64,000 bases of DNA, taken from the NCBI RefSeq assembly GCF_004015795.1, contig NZ_ML137220.1, positions 62,001-126,000 of the forward strand. Direction: 5' to 3'. Each line of letters starts with the position of its first letter. Within the stretch, counting starts at the first letter, position 1. The stretch is from Falsirhodobacter deserti. Lineage in GTDB: Bacteria > Pseudomonadota > Alphaproteobacteria > Rhodobacterales > Rhodobacteraceae. The notes beneath the pieces were generated by a model. It made no database searches and was not told the origin of the DNA. It saw nothing but the letters and a program-made list of their open reading frames with translations. A program made the translations under genes and the position numbers. Shown here piece after piece: positions 43,138 through 51,897 of the stretch.

Positions 43138-43946
43138 TCAGGCTGGCCTTTCTTCTGGCCTGCCTTGCCTTCCCTGCGGCGGCACAGGACCGAATCGTAT
43201 CTTTGGGCGGTTCGGTTTCTGAAATCGTGGCAGCGCTTGGTGCAGCGGACCGGCTGGTTGCGCGCGATTCCACCACACTTTATCCGCCGGAGCTGATCGA
43301 TCTGCCCGATGTCGGTTATATTCGCTCTCTTTCGCCCGAAGGTGTTCTTTCCGTCGGGCCGGACATTATCCTTGCCGAAGACGGCGCAGGGCCGGTGGAA
43401 GTCGTGGAAGCCCTGCAACAGGCGGGTGTGCCGTTCGTGTCCATCCCGGAAGACCCTTCGCCCGAAGGTGTGCTTGCGAAAATCCGTGCCGTTGCAGCCG
43501 CGCTGGACATGCCAGCGCAGGGCGAGGCGCTGGCCGCCGACGTGGCCGAAGCCTTCGCGGCGGTGCCGGAGCCAGAGGGGCAACCCCTGCGCGTGCTGTT
43601 CGTTCTGGCCCAACAAGGTGGGCGGCTGATGGTCGGCGGGCAGGGCACCGCAGCCGATGGGATCATCCGGCTGGCAGGGGGCATGAACGCGGCGACCGGC
43701 TTTTCCGGCTATAAACCCATGACGGACGAGGCGATCATTACGGCACAGCCCGACGCCATCCTGATGATGACCCGAGGCGAAAGCCATGCGCTGAGTGATG
43801 CCGACCTGCTTGCCCATCCTGCCTTGGCCGTTACACCTGCCGCGCAGATCCCTGTCATTCGCATGGATGGGCTGCTGCTTCTGGGATTTGGACCGCGCAC
43901 GCCACAGGCCGCCCGCGATCTTCACGCCGCGATTTACGGTGGCTGA
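43134..43946 (+). CDS. hmuT: Heme ABC transporter periplasmic binding protein
   Basis: 270-aa class III binding protein with a short signal peptide (L-A-F-L-L-A-C-L-A-F-P-A-A-A-Q). Marks of HmuT/ShuT: R-I-V-S-L-G-G-S-V-S-E-I-V-A-A-L-G, the tyrosine-containing V-G-Y-I-R-S-L-S-P-E-G, and G-F-S-G-Y-K-P-M near the heme pocket. GTG at 43134 starts inside the hmuS stop. One base separates its stop from the permease start. Confidence 0.93.
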   Translation: MIRLAFLLACLAFPAAAQDRIVSLGGSVSEIVAALGAADRLVARDSTTLYPPELIDLPDVGYIRSLSPEGVLSVGPDIILAEDGAGPVEVVEALQQAGVPFVSIPEDPSPEGVLAKIRAVAAALDMPAQGEALAADVAEAFAAVPEPEGQPLRVLFVLAQQGGRLMVGGQGTAADGIIRLAGGMNAATGFSGYKPMTDEAIITAQPDAILMMTRGESHALSDADLLAHPALAVTPAAQIPVIRMDGLLLLGFGPRTPQAARDLHAAIYGG

Positions 43947-43947
43947 T

Positions 43948-44997
43948 ATGGTCGCGCTGAACCCTCCGATGCCGGGCGATCGCAGCCATCGTGCGCGCAG
44001 GCTGTTCCTGTGGCTTTCGGCATTGCTGGCCCTGGTGGCGGTGGTTTCCATCCAGACCGGTGCGTCGGGTGTGTCACTGGCGGGGCTTTGGGACGGGCAG
44101 GGACTGTCGCCGCGCGACAAGGTGATCCTGTGGGGTATCCGCCTGCCACGTCTCGTTATGTCCATGCTGGTGGGGGCGGCGCTGGCGGTTTCTGGCGCGG
44201 TGATGCAGGGCCTGTTCCGCAACCCCCTGGCCGATCCCGGCATCGTGGGTGTGGGCGCGGGGGCAAGCCTTGGCGCTGTGGTCGGGATCGTGCTGGGCGG
44301 CCTGCTGCCGGTTTGGGTTCTGCAGCAGGCCGGCGGGCAGTTGATCGGCCTGATGGCCTTTGCAGGAAGCACTGGTGTGACGCTGCTTCTGTATCGCGTG
44401 GCAACCCGAGGCGGGCGTACTTCCGTCGCGACGATGCTGCTGGCCGGGATCGCGATTGCCGCGCTGACAGGAGCGGTGACAGGGGTGCTGGTTTATCTGG
44501 CAGACGACCAGCAACTGCGCACGCTAACCTTCTGGGGCCTCGGGTCGCTTGCGGGGGCGACTTGGGGAAAGCTGGGGGCCGTTCTGCCCCTGATCCTGCC
44601 GCCGCTGCTGGCCGCGCCCTTGCTTGCACGCGGGCTGAACGGACTGGCACTGGGCGAGGCGGTCGCCGCCCATACCGGCCTGCCGGTGCAACGCATCAAG
44701 GCCGGCGCAATCCTGATTGTCGCGGCGGCCACGGGCGCATCAGTTGCCGTCGCTGGCGGGATCGGATTCATCGGGATCGTGGTGCCGCACCTTTTGCGCC
44801 TTTCCGTGGGGCCGGACCACCGCTGGCTGCTGCCCAATGCGGCGGTGCTGGGCGCCGCGCTTCTGACGCTCGCCGATATCGCGGCGCGGATGGTCGTTGC
44901 ACCGGCAGAACTGCCCATCGGGATCGTGACGGCCCTTATCGGTGCACCGGTCTTCCTGTGGATCCTTCTGCAGCGCCGTGGAGTGGTGGACCTGTGA
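43948..44997 (+). CDS. hmuU: Heme ABC transporter permease
   Basis: 349-aa FecCD-type permease, homodimeric as it is the only one in the set. V-S-G-A-V-M-Q-G-L-F-R-N-P-L-A-D-P-G-I-V-G-V-G near residue 85, G-F-I-G-I-V-V-P-H-L-L-R near 275, and E-L-P-I-G-I-V-T-A-L-I-G-A-P at the end. ATG at 43948 immediately follows the hmuT stop; the stop overlaps the hmuV GTG. Confidence 0.94.
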   Translation: MVALNPPMPGDRSHRARRLFLWLSALLALVAVVSIQTGASGVSLAGLWDGQGLSPRDKVILWGIRLPRLVMSMLVGAALAVSGAVMQGLFRNPLADPGIVGVGAGASLGAVVGIVLGGLLPVWVLQQAGGQLIGLMAFAGSTGVTLLLYRVATRGGRTSVATMLLAGIAIAALTGAVTGVLVYLADDQQLRTLTFWGLGSLAGATWGKLGAVLPLILPPLLAAPLLARGLNGLALGEAVAAHTGLPVQRIKAGAILIVAAATGASVAVAGGIGFIGIVVPHLLRLSVGPDHRWLLPNAAVLGAALLTLADIAARMVVAPAELPIGIVTALIGAPVFLWILLQRRGVVDL

Positions 44998-45761
44998 TCC
45001 GTGCATCGAACCTGACTGTCCGCCTGCGCGACCGCGCGATCCTGCACGGCATTGACTTCTTCGCGCGGCTGGGAGAGGTGACGGCGATCGTCGGCCCCAA
45101 CGGTTCGGGCAAGACGACGCTGATGCGGGCGCTGACCGGCGATCTGCCGGCCGAAGGGCAGATCGAGGTGGCCGGCCTGAACCCACGCACGGCAAAGCCG
45201 TGGCAGATGGCCGCGATCCGCGCCGTTCTGCCGCAAGCCACCCCCATGGCCTTTCCCTTCACGGTGCTGGAGGTGGTGCGCCTTGGCCTTCAGGCCGGCC
45301 TTGATGCGCGGCAACCGCACCTTGCCCTTGCCGCGCTGGCAAGGGTTGGGCTTCAGGGATACGAGGCCCGCTTTTATCAGGAGCTTTCGGGGGGCGAGCA
45401 GCAGCGCGTGCAGATCGCCCGGGTGCTGGCGCAGGTGAGCCGTCCGGGCGGGCGCTGGCTGATGCTGGACGAACCTGTCAGCAGTCTCGACATCGGCCAC
45501 CAGCTTCAGATCATGGAACTGGCCGCAGATTTTGCGGCACAAGGCGGTGGCGTGATCGCCGTCATGCATGATCTGAACTTGACGGCCATGTTCGCCCAAA
45601 GCGTGGCGCTGCTGGCAGACGGGCGGCTGCTGGGGCAGGGGGCCCCGCGTCACGTCCTGACCGACCGCGCGCTTTCCGCCGCCTATCGCTGCCGGATCCG
45701 CGTCAACAAGACACCCGAAAGTGGGACGTGGCTTCTGCCGCATCTGGCCGAAAGCAACTGA
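44994..45761 (+). CDS. hmuV: Heme ABC transporter ATP-binding protein
   Basis: 255-aa ATPase: Walker A GPNGSGKTT, signature LSGGEQQR, Walker B L-M-L-D-E-P-V, H-loop M-H-D-L-N. The P-V-S in place of P-T-S after Walker B is usual for HmuV. I take the GTG at 44994, overlapping the hmuU stop (GTGA), which gives V-I-R-A-S-N-L as the start, the correct ABC length. The receptor gene follows after 56 bases. Confidence 0.94.
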   Translation: MIRASNLTVRLRDRAILHGIDFFARLGEVTAIVGPNGSGKTTLMRALTGDLPAEGQIEVAGLNPRTAKPWQMAAIRAVLPQATPMAFPFTVLEVVRLGLQAGLDARQPHLALAALARVGLQGYEARFYQELSGGEQQRVQIARVLAQVSRPGGRWLMLDEPVSSLDIGHQLQIMELAADFAAQGGGVIAVMHDLNLTAMFAQSVALLADGRLLGQGAPRHVLTDRALSAAYRCRIRVNKTPESGTWLLPHLAESN

Positions 45762-45817
45762 ACAACCGGCAGCCAGCCCCCCGCCAGCTTCCCCGAAAAC
45801 GAAGAACCGAGGGAAAC

Positions 45818-47785
45818 ATGGTCAAACCATCCACACTCCGCACCGCCCTTTTGTGCGGCGCGGCATTTCTGCCGATGTCCGTTCGCGCGCAAGAGATGAC
45901 GGCCTTGCCGGCCATCGTCGTTGACAGCAAGCGCGATGTTGCCACCGATACGGCCGTTCCGGTCACGCAGATCGACCAGCGGGAAATCGATGACCGGCAA
46001 GCCTCCACCATCGCGGAACTGATCGACAGCGTGCCGGGCGTGACGCTTATGAACGGCACTACGCCGGGCGGATCGGGCATCAACATCCGCGGCTTCGGAG
46101 CCACCGGCACCTATGGCACCGACCAGATGGTTCTGATCCAGGTGGATGGTGCAACCCAAGGGTCCGAGGAGCTGTATCGCATCGGCACCCAACTTTATAC
46201 CGATCCCGCCCTTTATAAAGAGGTGGAGGTGCAGCGCGGAACCGTCGGAAGCTTCGAGTACGGATCGGGTGTGGTGGGCGGACTTGTTCGGCTGCAGACA
46301 AAGGATGCCTCTGATTTCACTGGCGGTGCATTGGGCTGGGCGGGCCGCCAAACGCTGGAACTCGGGACGAACGGTGACGGGATCACCTCCTCCTCCATTC
46401 TTGCATGGCAGCCGAGGCAGGATCTGGAGTTTCTTGCCCAATTTGTCTGGCGCACGCAGGACGAACAGAAAGACGGCGAGGGTGAGCCGACGGGCGCAGA
46501 AGGCTTCACGGATCCCAGCTATCTGCTGAAGGGCAAATATAGCTTCGGCGATCAGTCCGTCGCGCTGTCCTTCAACAACACCGAAACCACGGAACGGGAT
46601 GTACCTTACGACCAGTTCGGCATTGGCCCGGGCTTTTTCGGGAACGTGGATCGCGATATTCGCAACCGCACCACGGTTCTGGCTTATGACTGGAACCCCG
46701 CCAGCCCGCTTTGGCATGTGAAGGCGAACCTGTCGCACGCCGATCAGCGCATTGACAGCAGCTATGTCGAGGGAAGCTCCCCCGGTGATATGGGGCGCAG
46801 CCTTGGCGATGCCGATCATCGCTATGAAACAACAAAGCTGACCGTGAAGAACAGCGCCTCCTTTGCCACTGGCACGGTGGCGCACGATCTGCGCGCCGGG
46901 GTGGAGGTGATCCACAAGAAGCGGAAGGAGGCATCCGCGGCCCCCGGCGGGACGGATGATCGCTTGGCGCTCTTCATCGTGGATGATGCAAGGCTGGGCA
47001 ACTGGACCTTTAGCCCCGCGCTGCGTTACGAAACGCAGGATATGGAGCGTGCCTCGGGCGCGGCATCCTCTGCACCCACGGAATGTGATAACGACGCGGT
47101 GATGGGCGGACTCTCGATCCGCCATGGTTGGGGAAATGGCCTGTCGGCCTTCGTAAGCGGCGCCTATACCGAAACCCTGCCGATCCTTGATGACTTCGGC
47201 AACCTTGTCTTCATGCAGCAAAGCCAGAAGGCGCGGACATGGGAAATCGGCGCTGCCTATGAAACGCATGGGCTGGTGCAGGCGGGCGATGCCTTCCAGA
47301 TCAAGGCGAACCTTTACCATACCGACCTTTGGGACGTGACCTCATACAGCGGTATCGACAAGGTCGAGACCCGGGGGATCGAGATTGAGGCGGCCTATTC
47401 GCTGGCCAACGGCTTTTATGCCGACCTGAACGCGAACATCGCCGAAGGGGATGCATCGGCAGACGGCACCAAAGGTTACTGGACGAACGCCGTAGCCGAC
47501 CGTTTGCGCCTGACGCTGGGCCAGCGCCTGGGGGATGAACTGGATCTGAGCTGGGAAGCCGTGGCCAATGCCCGTTTCAACCGTGTGGCCAACATCTCTG
47601 ATGAAACACCCGGCAGCGTGATCCACAACCTGCGCATCACCTATTCCCCGCGAGCCGGAATCGCCCGCGACGTCGAATTCCGTGTTGGGGTGGAGAATTT
47701 GTTCGACACTGACTATCGCCCGCGCCTTGCGACGCGCGATGCACCGGGACGCAACATCAAGTTCACGATCGCCAAGACATTCTGA
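45818..47785 (+). CDS. hmuR: TonB-dependent outer-membrane receptor, probably heme (HmuR-like)
   Basis: 655 aa. Signal peptide ending S-V-R-A-Q, TonB-box-like L-P-A-I-V-V, plug domain (about 35-160; V-P-G-V-T-L-M-N-G, G-I-N-I-R-G-F-G) and a 22-strand barrel ending in the aromatic I-A-K-T-F. Linked to hmuSTUV, so the substrate is probably heme. The FRAP and NPNL motifs typical of heme receptors are not visible; where NPNL-x-P-E is expected the protein has Q-Q-S-Q-K-A-R-T-W-E-I-G. The receptor gene is last, whereas it commonly leads such operons. Confidence 0.88.
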   Translation: MVKPSTLRTALLCGAAFLPMSVRAQEMTALPAIVVDSKRDVATDTAVPVTQIDQREIDDRQASTIAELIDSVPGVTLMNGTTPGGSGINIRGFGATGTYGTDQMVLIQVDGATQGSEELYRIGTQLYTDPALYKEVEVQRGTVGSFEYGSGVVGGLVRLQTKDASDFTGGALGWAGRQTLELGTNGDGITSSSILAWQPRQDLEFLAQFVWRTQDEQKDGEGEPTGAEGFTDPSYLLKGKYSFGDQSVALSFNNTETTERDVPYDQFGIGPGFFGNVDRDIRNRTTVLAYDWNPASPLWHVKANLSHADQRIDSSYVEGSSPGDMGRSLGDADHRYETTKLTVKNSASFATGTVAHDLRAGVEVIHKKRKEASAAPGGTDDRLALFIVDDARLGNWTFSPALRYETQDMERASGAASSAPTECDNDAVMGGLSIRHGWGNGLSAFVSGAYTETLPILDDFGNLVFMQQSQKARTWEIGAAYETHGLVQAGDAFQIKANLYHTDLWDVTSYSGIDKVETRGIEIEAAYSLANGFYADLNANIAEGDASADGTKGYWTNAVADRLRLTLGQRLGDELDLSWEAVANARFNRVANISDETPGSVIHNLRITYSPRAGIARDVEFRVGVENLFDTDYRPRLATRDAPGRNIKFTIAKTF

Positions 47786-48087
47786 CCGGTGTTCCCAATG
47801 GCGGCGACCAAAGCCGCACACGCGCCGTCACCCATCGGGTGGCGTGACGCAAGTCATGATAATTGCCCTTTCACAGCCCCAAACAAATGGGGCTTATGAG
47901 ATGCCCAACACACGGCTCTGCCCTTTTGCGTCACACGCGTCTTCTGGAGCATTTTCGCCTCCTCCAACTGGATTACTTCGGGGAGGACCCCTTTTCAGGG
48001 CAGGCCAGAACCTTCGTGCTGACGAGAAAGAGAATAGACGCCCGAAAAGCGGCGACGCGGCGCATCATGCAAGGGTAGAACCCCGCC
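47786..48087. other. Intergenic region between heme receptor and ada, with a small hairpin
   Basis: 302 bases with no convincing gene. GCCCCA-AACAAA-TGGGGC at 47876-47893 is a small hairpin 90 bases after the receptor stop and followed by TTAT, perhaps a weak terminator. A 71-codon open frame crosses 47863-48078 but has no ribosome-binding site or recognisable sequence. Confidence 0.5.
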
Positions 48088-49161
48088 ATGTTGTTTGATC
48101 TTCCGGACCACCAGACTCTCTATGCTGCACTGCTGGCCCGCGACACGCGCTTCGACGGGCAGGCCTTCGTCTGCGTTTCCTCCACCGGCGTGTTCTGCCG
48201 GCTGACCTGTCCCGCGCGGAAGCCGAAGGCGGAGAACTGCACGTTCTTCGCCACAATCGGAGAGTGCATCGAGGCGGGTTATCGCGCGTGCAGACGCTGC
48301 CACCCGCTTCAGGCCGCCGCACTGGCTGATCCGACCATTGCGGCACTCCTTCGTGCGCTGGACGAACAGCCCGGCCTGCGTTGGTCCGAGGGTCACGTGG
48401 AACAGCTCGGCTTCGACCTTTCTACGGTGCGGCGCAGCTTCAAGCGGCAATTCGGCATGACGTTTCTGGAGATGGCCCGCCAGCGCCGCCTGCGCGAGGG
48501 CTTCGAGACGCTGGCCACGGGCGGCAAGGTCAGCACGGCCCAGCACGAGGCGAGCTTCGAGTCCGCCAGCGCCTTCCGCGCGGCCTTCGCGCGGCTTCTC
48601 GGCTGTGCACCTGCGGATCTGAGGGCGGGCCGGCTGCTGCGGGCGACGTGGATCCCGACCCCGCTGGGCGACATGATCGCCGTCAGCAGCCGCCGCCACC
48701 TTCACCTGCTGGAGTTTGTGGACCGCAAGGGGCTGCCCGCCGAACTGGCGCGACTGCAGGCCGGGTCGAAGGAAGGGATCGGGATCGGCTCCCTCCCGCC
48801 TTCCGAACAGGCGGCGGCGGAGCTGGCCGACTACTTCGCCGCCCGCTCGGACCGCTTCCGGACGCCGCTCGCCTTGGCCGGCAGTGCCTTCACGCAACAG
48901 GTTTGGGATGCGCTGCGCGAGATCCCGGCGGGCGAGACACGCAGCTATTCCGAGATTGCGCGGCAGGTCGGCCGTCCCTCGGCCGTGAGGGCGGTCGCGC
49001 GTGCCAATGGCGCCAACCAGATCGCGTTGATGATTCCGTGTCACCGCGTCATCGGCGCCGATGGCTCCCTCACCGGCTATGGCGGCGGCCTCTGGCGCAA
49101 GCAACGCCTGATCGAGATCGAGCGGCAGCTCAGGACAACAAAGAAGGAAACTTTCGCATGA
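48088..49161 (+). CDS. ada: Ada: methylphosphotriester/O6-methylguanine DNA methyltransferase and activator
   Basis: 357-aa three-part protein. N-terminal Ada_Zn_binding domain with cysteines C37, C41, C68 and C71 (F-C-R-L-T-C, A-C-R-R-C-H), where C37 accepts methyl groups from phosphotriesters; AraC-type HTH around 80-175; and a C-terminal O6-alkylguanine methyltransferase with C318 in I-P-C-H-R-V. All active cysteines are present, so both repair and transcription activation should work. Length fits E. coli Ada (354). Overlaps the next gene by ATGA. Confidence 0.95.
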   Translation: MLFDLPDHQTLYAALLARDTRFDGQAFVCVSSTGVFCRLTCPARKPKAENCTFFATIGECIEAGYRACRRCHPLQAAALADPTIAALLRALDEQPGLRWSEGHVEQLGFDLSTVRRSFKRQFGMTFLEMARQRRLREGFETLATGGKVSTAQHEASFESASAFRAAFARLLGCAPADLRAGRLLRATWIPTPLGDMIAVSSRRHLHLLEFVDRKGLPAELARLQAGSKEGIGIGSLPPSEQAAAELADYFAARSDRFRTPLALAGSAFTQQVWDALREIPAGETRSYSEIARQVGRPSAVRAVARANGANQIALMIPCHRVIGADGSLTGYGGGLWRKQRLIEIERQLRTTKKETFA

Positions 49162-49919
49162 CATCACAGATAGACAAGGCCGAGCGGTTCCGTCGCCTGC
49201 ATGCCCCGAACCACCCGCTTATCCTCTACAACATCTGGGATGCTGGCAGTGCGAAGGCGGTGGCCCGCGCCGGAGCGAAGGCCATTGCGACCGGAAGCTG
49301 GTCGGTGGCGGCAGCTCAGGGCTACGAGGACGGGGAGGAACTTCCTCTGGATGACGCGCTGGCGGTGGTTGGCAGGATCGTGCGGAGCGTGGAATGTCCT
49401 GTCACCGTGGACTTCGAGGGCGGGTATGCCGTCGATCCTGACACCGTAGGCCAGAACGTCCGCCGCCTACTGATGCTTGGAGTGATCGGCCTGAACTTCG
49501 AGGATCAGGTGGTGAATGCCCCCGGCCTCTACAGCATTGAAGATCAGGTGGAGCGGCTGCGCGCTGTTCGCGCCGCCGCCGACGCGTTGGGTATCCCCGC
49601 CTTCATCAACGCCCGCACGGACGTGTTCCTGAAGGCGGCACCCGATGTGGATCACGCTAGTCTTGTGGACGATGCCTTTGCCCGCGCCGCAGCCTATGCC
49701 CAAGCGGGCGCGGATGGGTTCTTCGTGCCGGGGCTGACGGACAAGGCGCTGATCCGCACCATCTGCGAGACGGTCGCGCTTCCGGTCAACGTTATGGCTG
49801 CAGATCCGCAGGGTATCGGCGACCTTGCAAACCTCGGCGTTTCACGCATCAGCTTCGGGCCCAATCCGTATATCAGATTGGCCGCCGTCCTAAAACGCGA
49901 AGCGGGTGCCTGTGTCTGA
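49158..49919 (+). CDS. PEP mutase / isocitrate lyase family enzyme
   Basis: 253-aa TIM-barrel enzyme. Marks: W-D-A-G-S-A-K near residue 28, V-D-F-E-G-G-Y near 78, the loop G-L-N-F-E-D-Q near 112 with metal ligands, and I-N-A-R-T-D-V-F. Family members include oxaloacetate decarboxylase, methylisocitrate lyase and PEP mutase. The catalytic cysteine loop K-K-C-G-H of isocitrate lyases is absent, and the pattern is close to the short oxaloacetate-decarboxylase or carboxyPEP-type proteins. Its start lies in the ada stop, so the two are cotranslated. A link to alkylation repair is not obvious. Confidence 0.85.
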   Translation: MTSQIDKAERFRRLHAPNHPLILYNIWDAGSAKAVARAGAKAIATGSWSVAAAQGYEDGEELPLDDALAVVGRIVRSVECPVTVDFEGGYAVDPDTVGQNVRRLLMLGVIGLNFEDQVVNAPGLYSIEDQVERLRAVRAAADALGIPAFINARTDVFLKAAPDVDHASLVDDAFARAAAYAQAGADGFFVPGLTDKALIRTICETVALPVNVMAADPQGIGDLANLGVSRISFGPNPYIRLAAVLKREAGACV

Positions 49920-50368
49920 ATGCGAGTGTAGGGCCAACGCGGAAGTTCGTCTCACAAACGGCAGCAAAGGGCTCTGAACTTCGAGGAGGCACGTTGCCGA
50001 CCTGAGGATGCCAGCGCATGATATGCTGTCGCTGTCCCCGATCGGCACCACTATGACACCGAACGACGATCCATTCAGGTAACTGTGACTTAGGTACTGT
50101 GCCAACCATATTTCTCGTTGCTCGATTTTTCAGGCAAACCCTGTGACGCAAACAGGGCAAAGATCCTCCTGTAAGGGCGACTATCAAGAGTTATCCAAGC
50201 GGCGCCTTTTTCGGATCTAATCAAACATATCATATATGTACTACGATTGCCGCACAAATGGTATGATAAATATATTGACAGAACTGGCCTGAGATCGGCA
50301 GGATCAGACCGCGGTCGCGCCCAAGGGCCTGCCGCGGGACGGGCGAAATGCCCATGGGGAGGATACTG
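49920..50368. other. Intergenic region upstream of the second TRAP operon, with promoter candidate
   Basis: 449 bases with no gene. The last part (50215-50280) is clearly AT-rich compared with its surroundings and contains repeated ATAT steps, as an operator might. A perfect TTGACA (50275-50280) followed after 18 bases by CAGGAT (50299-50304) is a promoter candidate about 65 bases before the binding protein. The first 250 bases show only noise-like frames. Confidence 0.5.
50275..50304 (+). promoter_or_regulatory. Candidate sigma-70 promoter of the TRAP operon
   Basis: TTGACA at 50275-50280, 18-base spacer, CAGGAT at 50299-50304. The -35 is perfect and the -10 matches only three of six bases. 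An AT-rich block directly upstream could be an UP element or regulator site. Confidence 0.35.
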
Positions 50369-51349
50369 ATGAAACATAAAAACATCCTGCTGGCAGGTGT
50401 CGCGACGCTGTGCGCGATGGCCGGCGCAGCCAGTGCCTGTGAAACCACCCTGCGATCCAGCGACACGCATCCGGACGGCTATCCCACCGTCGAAGCGGTG
50501 CGCGCGATGGGCGAGATGGTCAAAGAGCGGTCCGGCGGTCGCATCTGCATCGAAGTCTATCCCTCCTCGCAGCTGGGCGAAGAAAAGGACGCGATCGAAC
50601 AAACGCAGTTCGGCGTGATCGACATGATCCGCGCCAGCTTCGGCACCTTTGACACCCTCATCCCGGAAACGCGCATTGTTTCGCTGCCTTACCTTTTCCG
50701 CGATGTGGATCACATGCACGCCGTGATGGATGGCGAAATCGGCGACGGCATTCTTGAATCGTTCGCCGCGCACGATCTGGTGGGGCTTGCCTTCTATGAT
50801 GCGGGTGCCCGCAGCTTCTACAACTCGCAAAAGCCCATCTCCTCGATCGAGGATATGGAGGGCATGAAGTTCCGCGTCATCCAGTCGGACGTCTTCGTAG
50901 ACATGGTCGATGCCCTTGGCGCCAACGCGACCCCGATGCCCTATGGCGAGGTATACTCCTCCATCCAGACAGGCATTCTGGACGGCGCCGAGAACAACTG
51001 GCCGTCCTACGACACATCGGGGCATTACGAGGTTGCGAAATACTTCACGCTGGACGAACACCTGATCGTGCCGGAGATCGTCGCGATGTCCAAATCGACA
51101 TGGGATGGCCTTTCCGCCGAGGATCAGGAGATCATCCGCCAGGCCGCGCAGGATTCCGTTGCCGTGCAGCGTGATCTTTGGGCGAAGGCAGAGGCAGCAT
51201 CGCGGGCGCGCGTGGAAGAGGCCGGGGTCGAGATCGTCGAAGGGATCGACAAGCAACCCTTCATCGACGCGATGGCACCCCTTTACGAAAAATACGTGAC
51301 CACGCCCGAGGCGAAGGATCTGGTCCAGCGTATCCGGGATACCGAATGA
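50369..51349 (+). CDS. TRAP transporter periplasmic binding protein (DctP family)
   Basis: 326-aa secreted protein, signal peptide [15 protein letters not shown] and cleavage near A-S-A-C. DctP marks: H-P-D-G-Y-P-T near the mature start (a form seen in DctP-type carboxylate binders), [21 protein letters not shown] with the key arginine, and [18 protein letters not shown] precedes the ATG at 50369. No catabolic gene lies beside the operon, so the substrate is unknown. Confidence 0.94.
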   Translation: MKHKNILLAGVATLCAMAGAASACETTLRSSDTHPDGYPTVEAVRAMGEMVKERSGGRICIEVYPSSQLGEEKDAIEQTQFGVIDMIRASFGTFDTLIPETRIVSLPYLFRDVDHMHAVMDGEIGDGILESFAAHDLVGLAFYDAGARSFYNSQKPISSIEDMEGMKFRVIQSDVFVDMVDALGANATPMPYGEVYSSIQTGILDGAENNWPSYDTSGHYEVAKYFTLDEHLIVPEIVAMSKSTWDGLSAEDQEIIRQAAQDSVAVQRDLWAKAEAASRARVEEAGVEIVEGIDKQPFIDAMAPLYEKYVTTPEAKDLVQRIRDTE

Positions 51350-51897
51350 CAAGTTCGACTATGGAAGCTGGCGGCCTCAGGGCCGCCATGCTGCGCGTCG
51401 CCGGCGTGACGGAACGGCTTTCAACCATTGCCCTGTGGCTTGCCGGCACAGGACTTGTGCTGATGACAGCCTTTGTCTTTGCGCAGGTTGTCTGGCGTTA
51501 CGTTCTGGGGTCTTCACTGCAATGGGCGGAACCCGGCTCTGTGATGATCATGGGCTGGTTCATCTTCCTGGGTGCAGCGGTGGGAATCCGGGAAGGTTAT
51601 CACCTTTCCTTCGACGTGCTGCTTTATCTTGCCTCAGACCGTTTGCGGGCCGTGCTGTTCACGGTTTCCGACATCGTCGTAGGGGCGTTCGGCTTTGGAA
51701 TGGCGTTCTATGGTGTCCAGCTTGCCGCCAAATCGGCAGGCAGCAGCATTCCGGGCATCGGTGTGTCGCGGATGTGGGATTTCGCCCCGGTCATCGGCGG
51801 GGGCGCGCTTCTGGTTATTTTCTGCGCCGAACGCATTGCACGGCGCGCAGCGGGACTTCCGACCCGGCGCTTCGGAGACGAGACGGTGGAGGAATAA
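51346..51897 (+). CDS. TRAP transporter small permease (DctQ family)
   Basis: 183-aa protein with four hydrophobic helices. DctQ features [15 protein letters not shown] and [10 protein letters not shown]. The ATG at 51346 overlaps the binding-protein stop (ATGA), and the stop at 51897 is directly followed by the GTG of the large permease. Confidence 0.92.
   Translation: MTSSTMEAGGLRAAMLRVAGVTERLSTIALWLAGTGLVLMTAFVFAQVVWRYVLGSSLQWAEPGSVMIMGWFIFLGAAVGIREGYHLSFDVLLYLASDRLRAVLFTVSDIVVGAFGFGMAFYGVQLAAKSAGSSIPGIGVSRMWDFAPVIGGGALLVIFCAERIARRAAGLPTRRFGDETVEE

Noticed and set aside
47863-48078. Plus-strand open frame of 71 codons between the receptor and ada
   Set aside because: No good ribosome-binding site and no recognisable sequence; reported only as part of the intergenic region.
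49873-50187. Minus-strand open frame of 104 codons downstream of the PEP-mutase-family gene
   Set aside because: No ribosome-binding site or domain; it lies in non-coding DNA of low information and looks like noise.
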